Source of the DNA: Acanthosepion esculentum
Lineage: Eukaryota > Mollusca > Cephalopoda > Sepiida > Sepiidae
Direction of reading: 5' to 3'
NCBI GenBank assembly: GCA_964036315.1
Contig: OZ038517.1
Coordinates: forward strand, 55,112,788-55,176,787
DNA: 64,000 nt
Both the position numbers and the translations under genes were made by a program. Shown here in pieces: positions 1 to 10,266 of the stretch (its first letter is position 1; every line of letters begins with the position of its first letter). The notes below the pieces were generated by a model. The model was not told where the DNA came from and ran no database searches. It saw only the letters and a program-made list of their open reading frames with translations.

Positions 1-1245
1 CCAACTTGTTGGATGTCCTCCTCTGTACTTCCTGTTTTTAAAGAAATTTGGAAAACACTCTGACCCTTTAAATTATCGCCCTGTTAGTCTCTTACCGCTT
101 TTCGGTAAAATATTCGAGGCTCTAATCAATGCTGAGGTGGTTAAGTATCTTACCTCTCACGACCTCTCGAACAAACAATATGGCTTCCCTTTCGCCAGGT
201 CTACCGCTGATGTGTTCGCAGCCATCACTGAATTTGTATATCAAGCTCTTGATAATAACGGTGAATCTCGAGCTGTGGCTCTAGATATCTCGAAGGAGTT
301 TGAAAAGGTCTTGACACGCTGGTCTTCTACGCAAGTGTTACAGGACGATTTTTAGATTTAATCTAATCGTTCCTCTCAAATCGTGAAATGAAAGTTGTTT
401 TGAACGGGTTCGCTTCCAGGTCCTTTTACATGAACGCGGCTGAAATCTACACCGTTTCTGATCTTAATCAATGATCTTCCTGAAGTCATCAGTTCCCAAG
501 TAGGCATTTATGCAGATGACACTACAATTTACTCCTGTCTCAATAGCAAATACGTCAGAACTGACAGAGTAAATCTGTCAGCTGCTCTCGAAAATGACCT
601 CCAACGAGTTGTTAACTGGGGCAGAAAATGGCTTGTAAATTTTAAAGCCTCCAGAACAAAATAGCTCTCATTTAACTACCATAGAAAAACTTTTCAGCCA
701 GCTATCAGCATGGCCGATGCTAGACTTCTGGAGAGCATACAACTGCGCCTTCTTGGCCGCATGTTTTCAACTGACTTGAAGTGTAACGACTACATCGAAT
801 CAATAGCTGCATCTACTGCCAGGAATTTTGGGTCACTGCGTCGTACCAGGAAATTCTTCTCGTCAGAGTCCATCTTGCACATTTACAACTCTGCCATTCG
901 TCTGTGCATTGAATACTGCTGCTATACCTGGCCTGGAACTCTTGCTATTCATTTTGATGTTCTTGGTAAAATCAAAAGAAGGATCTGCAATGTAATCGAT
1001 CCTAACCTGGCATCTCGACTTCAGTCATTTTCTCATCGATGTGATGTGGCTTCCCTCTGTCTTTTCTACAAATATTTTCATGGTAACCGCTCTGACGAAC
1101 TTTTATCCCTGGCGTCCCGACTACGTGAATTTAAGCGTGCTACTAGATTAGCTATCTGGGCCCCACACGTTTACTGACGAAATAGAAAAATGCAACCACC
1201 ACTTCTACTGCAACAGTTTCTTTTTCTCGCACTTTCTAGAACCGC
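1..1245 (+). pseudogene. Jockey-like non-LTR retrotransposon, RT remnant
   Basis: This is a degenerate reverse transcriptase read in several frames. The RT finger/palm start (NYRPVSL-like text, then ALDISKEFEKV) lies at about 60-310. The catalytic YADD box is intact at 509-520, followed by the thumb-proximal segment (NWGRKWLVNFKA). The C-terminal region is the longest open part, at 710-1177, with SSESILHIYNSAIRLCIEYC and LASRLQSFSHRCDVASL. Frame changes and stops (for example near 350-420 and 661) make it non-functional. The 5' end lies outside the window. The same C-terminal text recurs at about 4.1, 20.0, 23.9, 29.4, 45.1 and 60.0 kb, so this is an abundant family. Clade (jockey or a related CR1-group clade) is inferred from motif style. 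Confidence 0.85.
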
Positions 1246-1267
1246 ACAGTGAGAATACCCGCAAATA

Positions 1268-1423
1268 TGAATTGATTGGGGTGCTGAAAACTCATGCAAA
1301 GCCAAGCATACGTTTTGGAAGAGCTGAATACAGAGAACTGATGCACATTGTGTCTCCAAACGACCCTCCTCCGGTTTTGCATTCAAAACTATCCTTCTCC
1401 TATACCGGTTGCCAACCAAGGCT

Positions 1424-1425
<2 letters not shown>
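1268..1425 (-). repeat. SINE family B, 3' fragment
   Basis: The sequence matches, on the minus strand, the 3' part of the SINE copies at 21.1-21.5 kb and 60.4-60.8 kb. Shared blocks are the 'ccttctcctagacc-gttgccatccaaggctat' region, the 'gtgcac' stretch and 'aacgacc'. It abuts a (TA)n tract. Confidence 0.6.

Positions 1426-1430
<5 letters not shown>

Positions 1431-1475
<45 letters not shown>
1431..1475. repeat. (TA)n tract
   Basis: Uninterrupted TA dinucleotides. It forms the left bracket of the 76-bp module that follows. Confidence 0.95.
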
Positions 1476-1478
<3 letters not shown>

Positions 1479-1547
1479 GAAATATAGTCTTAAAGTGTGC
1501 TATATTTATGGGATAAAGTGCTCAATATCAGAGATAGAGCGTGTTCA

Positions 1548-1551
<4 letters not shown>
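1476..1551 (-). repeat. (TA)n-bracketed PLE-type 3' end module
   Basis: A 76-bp unit between two TA tracts. On the minus strand it reads with the recurrent motif 'gatattgagcacttta-cccataaatatagcacac', also seen at 5.2, 7.05, 16.4, 47.1 and 47.38 kb. I infer it is the 3' terminus of a PLE family, because the same motif lies downstream of the GIY-YIG remnant at 46.4-46.9 kb. Confidence 0.55.

Positions 1552-1609
<58 letters not shown>
1552..1609. repeat. (TA)n tract
   Basis: Uninterrupted TA dinucleotides, the right bracket of the module at 1476-1551. Confidence 0.95.
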
Positions 1610-1618
<9 letters not shown>

Positions 1619-1925
1619 TCAGAACAAAATATAAATTCTTTTCGTATTTCTAAATAAAAAAAGCATAAATCATTAGAAAATTTTGCTCATTTTTCATATT
1701 TCTAAATAAAAAAGTATAAATTGGAACAAAATGTAACTTAATTTAATATTTCTAAATAATAAAGCATAAAGCAAAAGAAAATGTAACTTTTCGTATTTCC
1801 AAATAATAAATGCATAAATCATTAGAAAATTCAGTATATTCTCATATTTCTAAATAAAAAGCATAAATTTGAACAAAATGTAAGTGCTTTATATATTTCC
1901 AAATACAAAAAAAAAGCATAAATCC
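1610..1925 (+). repeat. AT-rich minisatellite, about 50-bp unit
   Basis: Six to seven imperfect copies of a unit that starts 'aagcataaatc' and ends 'tttcgtatttctaaataaa', with starts near 1610, 1661, 1713, 1762, 1811, 1859 and 1914. Copies differ by several substitutions and small indels, so the array is old. Confidence 0.8.
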
Positions 1926-2419
1926 TTCAATGTTCCCTGAGATTGAGCACTTTAACCCACGAATGCATCGGCTATAATGCATGTTAACTCTGAAGAGACA
2001 TGTCATTTCAGGATGTATTAAATGGCACAGAACTGTCAAAATTTGGGTGGCAGTCATTTTAAGAGAATTCATCTCATGTACCGCCCAGCTATGGATTAAA
2101 TAGTAAGACTTGTATCTTGAAAGTCATTGTTATTCTCAAAGAATCCTTAATACAATATTCACTCGCAAAAAGATAAAAATAACAATATTCTTACAATCGA
2201 AATAGGTTTTGGCTTTAAATAACCCATAAAGGGTTGATAAACCGTAAAACAATCAATCAAAAATTCTAGAAGAACTCTGAATTTCAAATGGTAGAGAATG
2301 TATTAGGAAACAATTCTGCGATCTTTCTGAAGAATTAAAATATATTTGACAGATAATAAGGAAAAGGTATATGTGGAGAGACATGATCACATACGTTCTG
2401 AAAGGACTTGATATTTAAA
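1926..2419. other. No gene; remnant repeat pieces
   Basis: Holds one 'attgagcactttaaccca' motif near 1942 and, at about 2175-2255 on the minus strand, a fragment of the 'tttaacgg-tatcaac-ctttatgggt' repeat that is complete at 58.6-59.3 kb. Nothing else recognised. Confidence 0.5.
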
Positions 2420-3345
2420 AAAAAATGTAATAGTTACCAAAATTAAGCAAGCACAAAAATTTAAACATCTGGGAAGTGTTTTAAGAGAGGACGCAAAAAG
2501 AGCGACACTGAAATCCGAAGTCGCATTGGGATAGGGAAAGAAGCCTTACAAAATCTAAGCAAAGTATTAAGGAACAGGAAAAAATCGTTACAAACGAAGA
2601 AAAGAGTACTGTATGATGGACAATATCCGCACAAGTAAAGAAGGAACTTGACGCAACAGAAATATGGTTCTACAGAAGGATGTTGAGGATACCATGGTCT
2701 GAACATGAAGTTTTAGGGAAAATGGAATGAAAAAGGAAGCTTATACTTAACATCGGTGCAGTAATGGATAACGGCTCGGATTGAAGTATCGGAGAGCCGA
2801 GTTCGAATTCCAGTCGAATCCATTACTTTCACTTACATGCTAATACCCTTGAGAAAGGTATGAAACATCTTTTTCTCCACCCAGCTATGAGTAAATAGCA
2901 GGGCAGACCGGGTTCTATAGCCTTGGATGGCAACTGATCTACCCCAGAAAGAAATGGCAACCTACTGCGGGAAAAAATGATCGCCTAAGCGTGTATCACG
3001 CATGACACATAATTGATACTTAACATCAGAAGCAGACACTTGGAATTTCGAGGGCACATAATGAGGAAAGAGAGCTAGGAAAATTTGACACTCACAGGAC
3101 ATATTGAAGGCCAGAAAGACAGAGAGAAGTAGCGTATAACCTGCCTAACGAGCATGTGCAAATGGATCGCAGAATAGCGTTTAAGAGAGATAGAGAGAAA
3201 AGACAAAGTTTATTAAGAGGCACAAAGGAGAGAAAAGCCATGGATAGCCATGATCGCCAATGCCCTGAAGGGACACGACACATAGGAGAATTGTCTTTAA
3301 TTAAATCATTTCTTAAACTTTTGGGCAGCCGTGTTTCTTGATGTC
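2420..3345 (+). pseudogene. LINE family L, RT C-terminal remnant split by a SINE
   Basis: Plus-strand text matches the C-terminal part of a LINE reverse transcriptase. It contains FKHLGSVLRED, GIGKEALQNLSKVLRNRKKSL, then EIWFYRRMLRIPWSEH at about 2660-2705. After the SINE at 2755-3015 it resumes with HLEFRGHIMRKE, LTLTGHIEG and AMIANALKGH up to about 3290. Stops and frameshifts are scattered and part of the middle is missing. The same family occurs at 34.8, 43.3, 50.5-51.0, 58.4-59.6 and 63.3 kb. Clade is uncertain; these motifs usually occur in RTE- or L1-like polyproteins. Confidence 0.8.
2755..3015 (+). mobile_element. SINE family A, complete, with TSD
   Basis: A 261-bp tRNA-derived SINE. 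The Pol III B-box-like block 'gagttcgaattcca' is near 2809. The body carries 'ttggatggcaactg' and 'atggcaacctactgcggg'. The 3' end is 'gcatgacacataattg'. It is flanked by the direct repeat 'atacttaacatc' at 2743-2754 and 3016-3027, which is the TSD. It interrupts a LINE family L copy, so it is younger than that copy. Tetranucleotide-like (ACTG) tails on other copies (63.78 kb) fit this end. Confidence 0.88.
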
Positions 3346-3736
3346 CCATCTTCTATTTCGAAATAAGAAACTTGTGAACTATATACTCCATACTTGATTG
3401 GCAGTGACTCATATCTGATGTCTGGCGATTTGCTGAAAAAGCAAATTGCAGATTAATGCAGTAAGGTTGGGTTTATGTTTAGCAAATGACGATTATATAT
3501 AGAAACTTCTCAGTCATTCTTAACATATATAAGTGAGTTGTTCTGATGAAAATAGAATTCTTTACCGCCTACTTGGTCTAATTTAAAAAAGAAAACCAAA
3601 AGAAGAAATATAGAAAATAAATCCGTAACAAAGATACTTATTTCTAAAAGACGTTCGTCTAATTTTCAGAGCGTCGAAAGCAGGCTTGCAAACGGGACAA
3701 AGCTGAGATTGTTTCATTTATTTATGCAACCCCCAC

Positions 3737-3737
<1 letters not shown>
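3346..3737. other. No feature recognised
   Basis: AT-rich single-copy-looking sequence. I see no coding potential, tRNA or inverted repeat. Confidence 0.4.

Positions 3738-3826
<89 letters not shown>
3738..3826. repeat. (TA)n tract, about 89 bp
   Basis: Pure TA, one of the longest in the window. It abuts a module homologous to the one after 37.77 kb. Confidence 0.95.
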
Positions 3827-3834
<8 letters not shown>

Positions 3835-3894
3835 CATAGAGTGCATCTGTATAGGAAGAAAATGAATAAAAAGACTCAAGAGGAAAAACTATAC

Positions 3895-3935
3895 TTAGCC
3901 GACGCATTTCGTCCTCGGAGGAATTTTATCAACGC
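3895..3935 (-). ncRNA. Hammerhead-like motif, degenerate core
   Basis: On the minus strand: TTGATAA in place of CUGANGA, a stem II hairpin (CCTC/GAGG), then GAAA and a short TGCG/GTC stem III segment with a GUC triplet. Two core substitutions make activity unlikely. The surrounding about 120 bp is homologous to 37780-37920, which has the same layout, so the motif belongs to one repeat family. Confidence 0.4.
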
Positions 3936-3949
3936 AATGTAGGATTTAT

Positions 3950-4230
3950 TTTGTTGCAAGTGTTTTTTTAAATTCATTTTTTAAATCGGTATCACCCCAT
4001 GCAAGGTAATAAAGCCACTAAAACATAGGATGTGGAAAAATTAGGAACAGAAACATTAATAATGATCGGGAGGGGAAAAAGTAATCAGGTGTACAATAGA
4101 TAGCGATTGAGATTGCATTTAAATTTTTGCAGATTAAAGCGTGCAGGAAAACATGGAAGGGAGTTCCACAAGTCAGAACTGCGTTGAGAATATTCTGTTA
4201 GCATAGTTACATCTTTTTATATACAAAAAC
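3950..4230 (-). pseudogene. Jockey-like LINE, 3' end remnant
   Basis: The minus strand matches the end of the jockey-like element as seen at 29.94-30.15 kb: CGTPFHVF, then the FNLQKFKCNINR-like region, then 'gtggctttattacct' and 'ggtgataccg' before the tail. Coding is broken. It lies next to the HHR-like module at 3895. Confidence 0.65.
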
Positions 4231-4729
4231 GAGGATGTCATTGGTTTATCAAGGCGTTTAAATTTGAGAAATTTGAGAACGTTCATGACTGGCCATCAGG
4301 TGGTTGAAAGGTACGTCAAAACATATGGAGGACACAAAGGGCCATAATTCAAAGTCGAGTAAAAAGTAAGCGAGAAATATTAAATAAATTCAGATTGTTA
4401 TGGTTTACGATGGATGTATATGTTGTACATCTTCTAAAACATGACGTGATGGATTTAACCGTTTTCTTTTGATTTTTCAATATATTTGTGGTCGTGTGTT
4501 TTGGTTTGCGAAAGTAGTAATTCTTTCAGGAAATGTAGGATTGGGAAAAATGGGGCGTAGATTTGTATTCTGTTAAGATTCGACGGCGGCAATATCAAGA
4601 ATTTTCCTTCTCAGTAAATTACTAACTCTTTTGATGAGTGAGTTATTTTTTAGAACAAAATGTGAACAAATTTATTTTTGTGCACGACTAATGTATTTGG
4701 TAAATTTATATATAAATATATGGTCGCTC
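4231..4729. other. No feature recognised
   Basis: AT-rich sequence without recognisable genes or repeats, apart from a very short TA run near 4708. Confidence 0.4.
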
Positions 4730-4935
4730 TTGACATCATATATCAGTCAGCATGTATCTTTCAATACTGACGATGCAGATCTTTTTTCCCATTTCTTTCT
4801 GCGGTAGACCAGTTGCCATCCAAGGCTATAGAAACCGGACTGTCCTGGTATTTACCCATAGCTAGGGGAAGAAGAAGATGATTCATACCTTTCCCAAGAC
4901 TGGTATTCGAACTCAGTTCTCCGATTCCTCAATAT
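4730..4935 (-). mobile_element. SINE family A copy
   Basis: Reverse-complement match to the SINE at 2755-3015: 'catgtatctttc', 'catttctttctgcggtagacc', 'gttgccatccaaggctat' and the B-box-like 'tattcgaactcag' near 4907. It ends at a TA run and lacks part of the head. Confidence 0.8.
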
Positions 4936-4971
4936 ATATATATATATTTGGTTGGATTGATGTGACTTTTC

Positions 4972-4986
4972 ACACACACACACACG

Positions 4987-5047
<61 letters not shown>
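4972..5047. repeat. (CA)n tract
   Basis: CA dinucleotide repeat with a few CG interruptions. Confidence 0.95.
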
Positions 5048-5049
<2 letters not shown>

Positions 5050-5195
5050 ACATTAAGTGTCTTGAGAAGGTAGTGCTGGCCTGGGTCAAGAGGGTGGCTG
5101 CTGGAAGATTATTTGACAGCAATCTTCAGGTTATGGTCTCAAGTTGGAAAAAGGATTACTGCCGCTTGGTCTTGAGCAAAGTGTCAACTTTTATA

Positions 5196-5262
5196 TTTAC
5201 ATGCGCTATATCACTGATATTGAACACTTTTACCCATAAATATAGCATACCATAAAAGTATA
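5196..5262 (+). repeat. PLE-type 3' motif fragment
   Basis: Contains 'actgatattgaacacttttacccataaatata' with one or two changes from the recurrent 3' motif. It lies just upstream of the pogo-like MITE. Confidence 0.45.
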
Positions 5263-5276
5263 TTTTACAATATATA

Positions 5277-5461
5277 CAGTGTAACCCGGATATAAGAGAG
5301 TTGTCGGGACCGGAGAAGAAGTCTCTTATATCCGGGTTTGTCTTATATCCGGGTTTGGTCTATTATATATACATTAACACAGGCTCTAATTTGGGACCAG
5401 AGAAAATCTCTTATATTCGGGTTTCTATTATATCCGGGTCTCTTATATCAGGGTTACACTG
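5277..5461. mobile_element. Pogo/Tigger-type MITE, copy 1
   Basis: A 185-bp element bounded by inverted CAGTGTAACCCGGATATAAG-type termini. 'Cttatatccgggttt' and its complement also recur inside, making it highly self-complementary. Left flank is TA. Two more copies lie at 10086-10266 and 61661-61848. No transposase. The CAGT-start and TA target fit pogo/Tigger, by inference. Confidence 0.75.
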
Positions 5462-5463
5462 TG

Positions 5464-5464
5464 G

Positions 5465-5492
<28 letters not shown>
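5464..5492. repeat. (TA)n tract
   Basis: Left bracket of the nested tRNA-Ser palindrome. Confidence 0.9.
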
Positions 5493-5495
<3 letters not shown>

Positions 5496-5610
5496 GTTTA
5501 ACGTTCTTTTTATAGATACAAATATTTAAGCAAATGCTCTGTTTTATAATAAACAGTATTAAATACCATTTACCGACCTGAATGTCCGAGAAATTTTTAT
5601 AGAAAATTTT

Positions 5611-5692
5611 CGCTCTCCAACAGGAATCGAACCTGTATCCTATACTGAACCATCATTTCGCGTGATGTGCCTTAACCTTTCGGCCACAGAGC
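5611..5692 (-). tRNA. tRNA-Ser(CGA)-like sequence, probably a pseudogene
   Basis: The minus strand begins GCTCTGTGGCCG and has the Ser-type D arm (GGCCGAAAGGTTAAGGC, a good A box), an anticodon stem CATCA/TGATG with loop CGCGAAA, a variable arm and the T-arm/B box GGTTCGATTCC. The anticodon reads CGA. The universal U33 is G and the acceptor stem pairs over only about five bases, so it is most likely a SINE-like or captured pseudo-tRNA. Confidence 0.65.
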
Positions 5693-5852
5693 AGCGTCTG
5701 GTTAGCAAGGTCGATTTTACTATCTTTAAACTTAAATCTTCCATGACTCTCTTCTATTCATATCTGCTCTAGCGTATCAGATGTAAACAAATGACGTCAT
5801 ATATTATAGAATTGGACATAGTCCGACAATTTATTTAAAACATTTATATATT

Positions 5853-5934
5853 TATCTGTGGCCGAAAGGTTAAGGCACATCACGCGAAATGATGGTTCCG
5901 TATAGGATACAGGTTCGATTCCTGTCGGAGAGCG
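5853..5934 (+). tRNA. tRNA-Ser(CGA)-like sequence, inverted partner
   Basis: Nearly identical to the minus-strand copy at 5611-5692, with the same G33 and CGA anticodon (5885-5887). The 5' acceptor bases are further degraded (TATCTGTGG). A and B boxes are intact. Sharing the same odd G33 shows the two copies have one source rather than being two tRNA genes. Confidence 0.6.
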
Positions 5935-6102
5935 AAAATTTTCTATGAAAATTTCTCGGACATTCAGGCCGGTAAATGTTATTTAATACTGTTTATTATA
6001 AAACAGAGCATTTGCTTAAATACTTGTATCTATAAAAAGAACGTTAAACATAATATATATAAATGTCTTTAAATAAATTGTCGGACTATGTCCAATTCTA
6101 AA

Positions 6103-6142
<40 letters not shown>

Positions 6143-6144
6143 AG
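6103..6144. repeat. (TA)n followed by (GTTA)n
   Basis: A short TA tract followed by five to six GTTA units. Confidence 0.9.
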
Positions 6145-6240
6145 CCAGCCTTCCCTGACGATCCGCCTAGGTGAAACCTTAGTCTGGCTCTCTAGGTTTA
6201 TTGGGTTTGCTCTACTTACTGTATTGAGCACTTTATTTAG
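6145..6240 (-). repeat. Fragment of the 41-kb hairpin family
   Basis: 'gagccagcc-tccc', 'aggtgaaacc', 'tctggctc' and 'ttactgtattgagcac' match the arms and flank of the palindrome at 41090-41249 in the same order. It is bracketed by the TA tract at 6103. Confidence 0.6.
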
Positions 6241-6457
6241 TTAGTTGCGTATTCGTATCGGTTTTTTTTCTTCTTTGGGCTTTGGACCTGTATGCTGAAC
6301 GATTGTTTTCGACAGGCGTTCATGTCCTTGGCTCTTTCTTTTCTTTTTATACCTTTTTTTCCTTCGATATTGATTTGATTTTTTGTAAATCAAGAAACCG
6401 AAGGTTTTCCGAAACAAGTGTAGTTACTTCTATTTATAAGATTACTACTACTACTAC

Positions 6458-6462
<5 letters not shown>
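6241..6462. other. No feature recognised
   Basis: T-rich sequence with a short (ACT)n run near 6442. Nothing else seen. Confidence 0.4.

Positions 6463-6492
<30 letters not shown>
6463..6492. repeat. (TA)n tract
   Basis: Left bracket of the fragment at 6493-6593. Confidence 0.9.
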
Positions 6493-6496
<4 letters not shown>

Positions 6497-6591
6497 AGAT
6501 CACATGAGAAATTATCTAAAAATCTAAATCAAAGCACCTTGCCTGTCTTTATCAATGAAATGTGCATGAAAATAGGATGGTGCCTAAATAC

Positions 6592-6593
<2 letters not shown>
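6493..6593 (+). repeat. Half-copy of the 36.9-kb palindrome family
   Basis: 'gaaattat-taaaaa-ctaaa', 'aaagcacctt' and 'aatgaaatgtgcat' follow the order of the right arm of the palindrome at 36861-37066. It sits between two TA tracts. Confidence 0.7.

Positions 6594-6663
<70 letters not shown>
6594..6663. repeat. (TA)n tract, about 70 bp
   Basis: Separates the half-copy at 6493 from the hairpin at 6671. Confidence 0.95.
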
Positions 6664-6669
<6 letters not shown>

Positions 6670-6670
6670 G

Positions 6671-6915
6671 GGACCATATTTTCATTCCAACATGTTTGCT
6701 TCATTGAATAATATGCATATTTTGTGTCTACTTTTTTTCAGACTGCTCCTTTCCAGTTGTCTAATCAGCTTCTTTATGTTAAGATGAAATGTATCACGGC
6801 CCCTTCCTTCATGAATTTCATCTCAACATCAAGAAACTGATTAGACAACTGGAAAGGATCAGTCTAAAAAATAATGTGTATATTATTCAATAAAACATGT
6901 TTGAATGAAGATATG

Positions 6916-6920
<5 letters not shown>
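6671..6920. repeat. (TA)n-bracketed hairpin, about 100-bp arms
   Basis: The left arm (about 6671-6788) and right arm (about 6815-6920) are inverted copies, sharing 'cctttccagttgtctaatcag' and 'cattgaataatat'. TA tracts lie at both ends. A single arm of the same family lies at 24557-24660. Confidence 0.85.

Positions 6921-6972
<52 letters not shown>
6916..6972. repeat. (TA)n tract
   Basis: Right bracket of the hairpin at 6671-6920. Confidence 0.95.
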
Positions 6973-6978
<6 letters not shown>

Positions 6979-7014
6979 ATAGACGCGCGCGCGTGTGTAT
7001 ATGTGTGTGAGAGA

Positions 7015-7220
7015 GAAAATATAGTTTTAAGGTGTGCTATATTTATTGGCTAACGTGCTCAATATCAGGGATAGAGCCTATGTACACATAAAAGTCAACA
7101 TTGAAGTCAACGCCCGAAGGCGACAGTTTGTTTCATGCTGAACACAATCGTAAGGCCATATAAGACCCCCAGCAGTGTTGAAACAAAATTGCAACATTTG
7201 TCGTGTTCTTATGACATGCA
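7015..7220 (-). repeat. PLE-type 3' end, 47.2-kb family
   Basis: Carries the 'gtgctcaatatcagggatagagc' end motif, 'gcgacagttt' and 'aatcgtaagg', which occur in the same order in the hairpin at 47225-47400. 'cagtgttgaaacaaaat' near 7172 recurs at 31.88 kb. Degenerate. Confidence 0.6.
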
Positions 7221-7509
7221 TATGTTATAGATTTGAATAAATATTATTAGCTCTGCTTGGTATTGAGCACTCATTTAAGAATAGTGTTTTTGGTTACTGG
7301 AATTTTATTCCATGTGTACCAAGCGTGTACTTAAATATATTTTCATAATAATTCATCATGTTTACAGCTAGAATTCTCAACACACACATGCAGAAAAATA
7401 TTGGACGGCCGTTTCGTCCTTTTTCTGAGAATCGAATTCGGACAGTTACGATACGACGCAAGCATCATTGGGCTAGCAGGCTACGGTGACGAAGCGGAAA
7501 CTAAGTTAC
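7221..7509. other. No feature recognised
   Basis: One 'attgagcac' motif near 7262. Nothing else recognised. Confidence 0.4.
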
Positions 7510-7556
7510 TAGAGTATATATATATATATGTATGTATATATATATGTGTGTGTGTG
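7510..7556. repeat. (TA)n/(TG)n tract
   Basis: Short compound dinucleotide repeat. Confidence 0.9.
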
Positions 7557-7679
7557 TCTTTGCTCCAGTATGCTACACACTCTTTTCCATAACAGAGATG
7601 TGCACATGAAATGAAACAAGAGGTGAAAAATATTTTAAGAGAGAGAAGGTCACAGTAACTAAGGTATTCATGAAGAGAA

Positions 7680-8510
7680 ACAGAGTGAGGAAGATAGAGA
7701 CAGGCAGATAAAGAGAAGAAAGAAAAAGAGAGAGGAAGATAGAAACAGGCAGATAAAGAGAAGAAAGAAAAAGAGAGAGGAAGATAGAGACAGGCAGATA
7801 AAGAGAAGAAAGAAAAAGAGAGAGGAAGATAGAGACAGGCAGATAAAGAGAAGAAAGAAAAAGAGAGAGGAAGATAGAGACAGGCAGATAAAGAGAAGAA
7901 AGAAAAAGAGAGAGGAAGATAGAGACAGGCAGATAAAGAGAAGAAAGAAAAAGAGAGAGGAAGATAGAGACAGGCAGATAAAGAGAAGAAAGAAAAAGAG
8001 AGAGGAAGATAGAGACAGGCAGATAAAGAGAAGAAAGAAAAAGAGAGAGGAAGATAGAGACAGGCAGATAAAGAGAAGAAAGAAAAAGAGAGAGGAAGAT
8101 AGAGACAGGCAGATAAAGAGAAGAAAGAAAAAGAGAGAGGAAGATAGAGACAGGCAGATAAAGAGAAGAAAGAAAAAGAGAGAGGAAGATAGAGACAGGC
8201 AGATAAAGAGAAGAAAGAAAAAGAGAGAGGAAGATAGAGACAGGCAGATAAAGAGAAGAAAGAAAAAGAGAGAGGAAGATAGAGACAGGCAGATAAAGAG
8301 AAGAAAGAAAAAGAGAGAGGAAGATAGAGACAGGCAGATAAAGAGAAGAAAGAAAAAGAGAGAGGAAGATAGAGACAGGCAGATAAAGAGAAGAAAGAAA
8401 AAGAGAGAGGAAGATAGAGACAGGCAGATAAAGAGAAGAAAGAAAAAGAGAGAGGAAGATAGAGACACGCAGATAAAGAGAAGAAAGAAAAGAGAGAGGA
8501 AGACAGACAC
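7680..8510. repeat. 45-bp purine-rich minisatellite, about 18 copies
   Basis: Near-identical 45-bp units containing 'gatagagacaggcagata' and 'aagagaagaaagaaaaag'. The plus strand is almost all purine. Because 45 is divisible by 3 and no unit has a minus-strand stop, all three minus frames are open for 300-395 codons. This gives a repeated Ser/Phe/Leu-rich peptide that is an artefact of periodicity. Only a few copies have substitutions (near 7738 and 8467), so the array is recent or homogenised. Confidence 0.95.
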
Positions 8511-9663
<1,153 letters not shown>

Positions 9664-9682
9664 ACACACACACACACACACA

Positions 9683-9721
<39 letters not shown>

Positions 9722-9726
9722 CCTGC

Positions 9727-9768
<42 letters not shown>

Positions 9769-9783
9769 GACACACACACACAG

Positions 9784-9837
<54 letters not shown>
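9664..9837. repeat. (CA)n(TA)n(CA)n(TA)n compound tract
   Basis: Alternating CA and TA blocks. Its end directly abuts the module carrying a hammerhead relic. Confidence 0.95.
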
Positions 9838-9840
<3 letters not shown>

Positions 9841-9952
9841 CATCCACAGACAGACTGTTTCGCTCATCAGTGTGGCTAGACGTCCGGTTGCACACACAGT
9901 GACTGAGAGTGACTCAATTCTGTCGAAGAGTCGTGCAGTATTAGCTTAAATA
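9838..9952 (-). repeat. Hammerhead-bearing module, copy 2 (shorter)
   Basis: The minus strand shares the head 'gcacgactcttcg-cagaattgagtcact' and the end 'gcaaccggacgtctagccac' with 60858-61078. It lacks the tRNA-like segment of that copy, so the about 100-bp tRNA-like block was either gained there or lost here. Confidence 0.75.
9839..9882 (-). ncRNA. Hammerhead ribozyme relic lacking stem II
   Basis: Minus strand: stem I CCACA/TGTGG, core CTGATGA, then only GC where stem II should be, GAAA, stem III ACAG/CTGT and a GUC site. It is the same as 61022-61075 except that about 11 nt of stem II are missing, which should strongly impair or abolish self-cleavage. Confidence 0.75.
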
Positions 9953-10001
9953 GTCACTGTTTACAAATTCACACCTCAAACCAGTGGGCTCAACCGAAAT
10001 T

Positions 10002-10022
10002 AATATATATATATATATATAT
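10002..10022. repeat. (TA)n tract
   Basis: Short TA repeat after the module at 9838. Confidence 0.85.
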
Positions 10023-10085
10023 GAATTTTCGCACATTGACTGCTGGTGTTAATAAAACAGTTTTCGATGTATCATAATCCTAAGA

Positions 10086-10266
10086 CAGTGTAACCCGGAT
10101 ATAAGAGACCAGGATATAATAAACCCGGATATAAGAGAGATTTTCTCTGGTCCCAAATTAGAGCCATACTTACCTAAACAAAATAGACCAAACACGGATA
10201 TAAGAGAAACCCGGATATAAGAGACTTATCCGGTTCCGACAAGTCTCTTATATCCGGGTTACACTG
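10086..10266. mobile_element. Pogo/Tigger-type MITE, copy 2
   Basis: About 181 bp with CAGTGTAACCCGGATATAAG termini in inverted orientation and 'ggtcccaaattagagcc' inside, as in the other two copies. Right flank is TA, left flank is GA, so the target duplication has decayed. Confidence 0.75.

Larger units (their letters stand above)
5494..6103. repeat. Nested palindrome with two tRNA-Ser-like arms
   Basis: The left arm 5494-5692 is the reverse complement of 5853-6054, with only scattered mismatches. A second, inner inverted repeat ('tagaattggacatagtccg' at about 5813 and its complement ending at 6103) brackets only the right arm. The whole unit sits between (TA)n tracts at 5464 and 6103. Each arm contains a tRNA-Ser-like sequence. 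The layout suggests a second inverted copy arrived inside or beside the first. Confidence 0.85.

Noticed and set aside
5611..5934. Functional tRNA-Ser gene pair
   Set aside because: G at position 33, poor acceptor pairing and location in a transposon-like palindrome argue for pseudo-tRNA.
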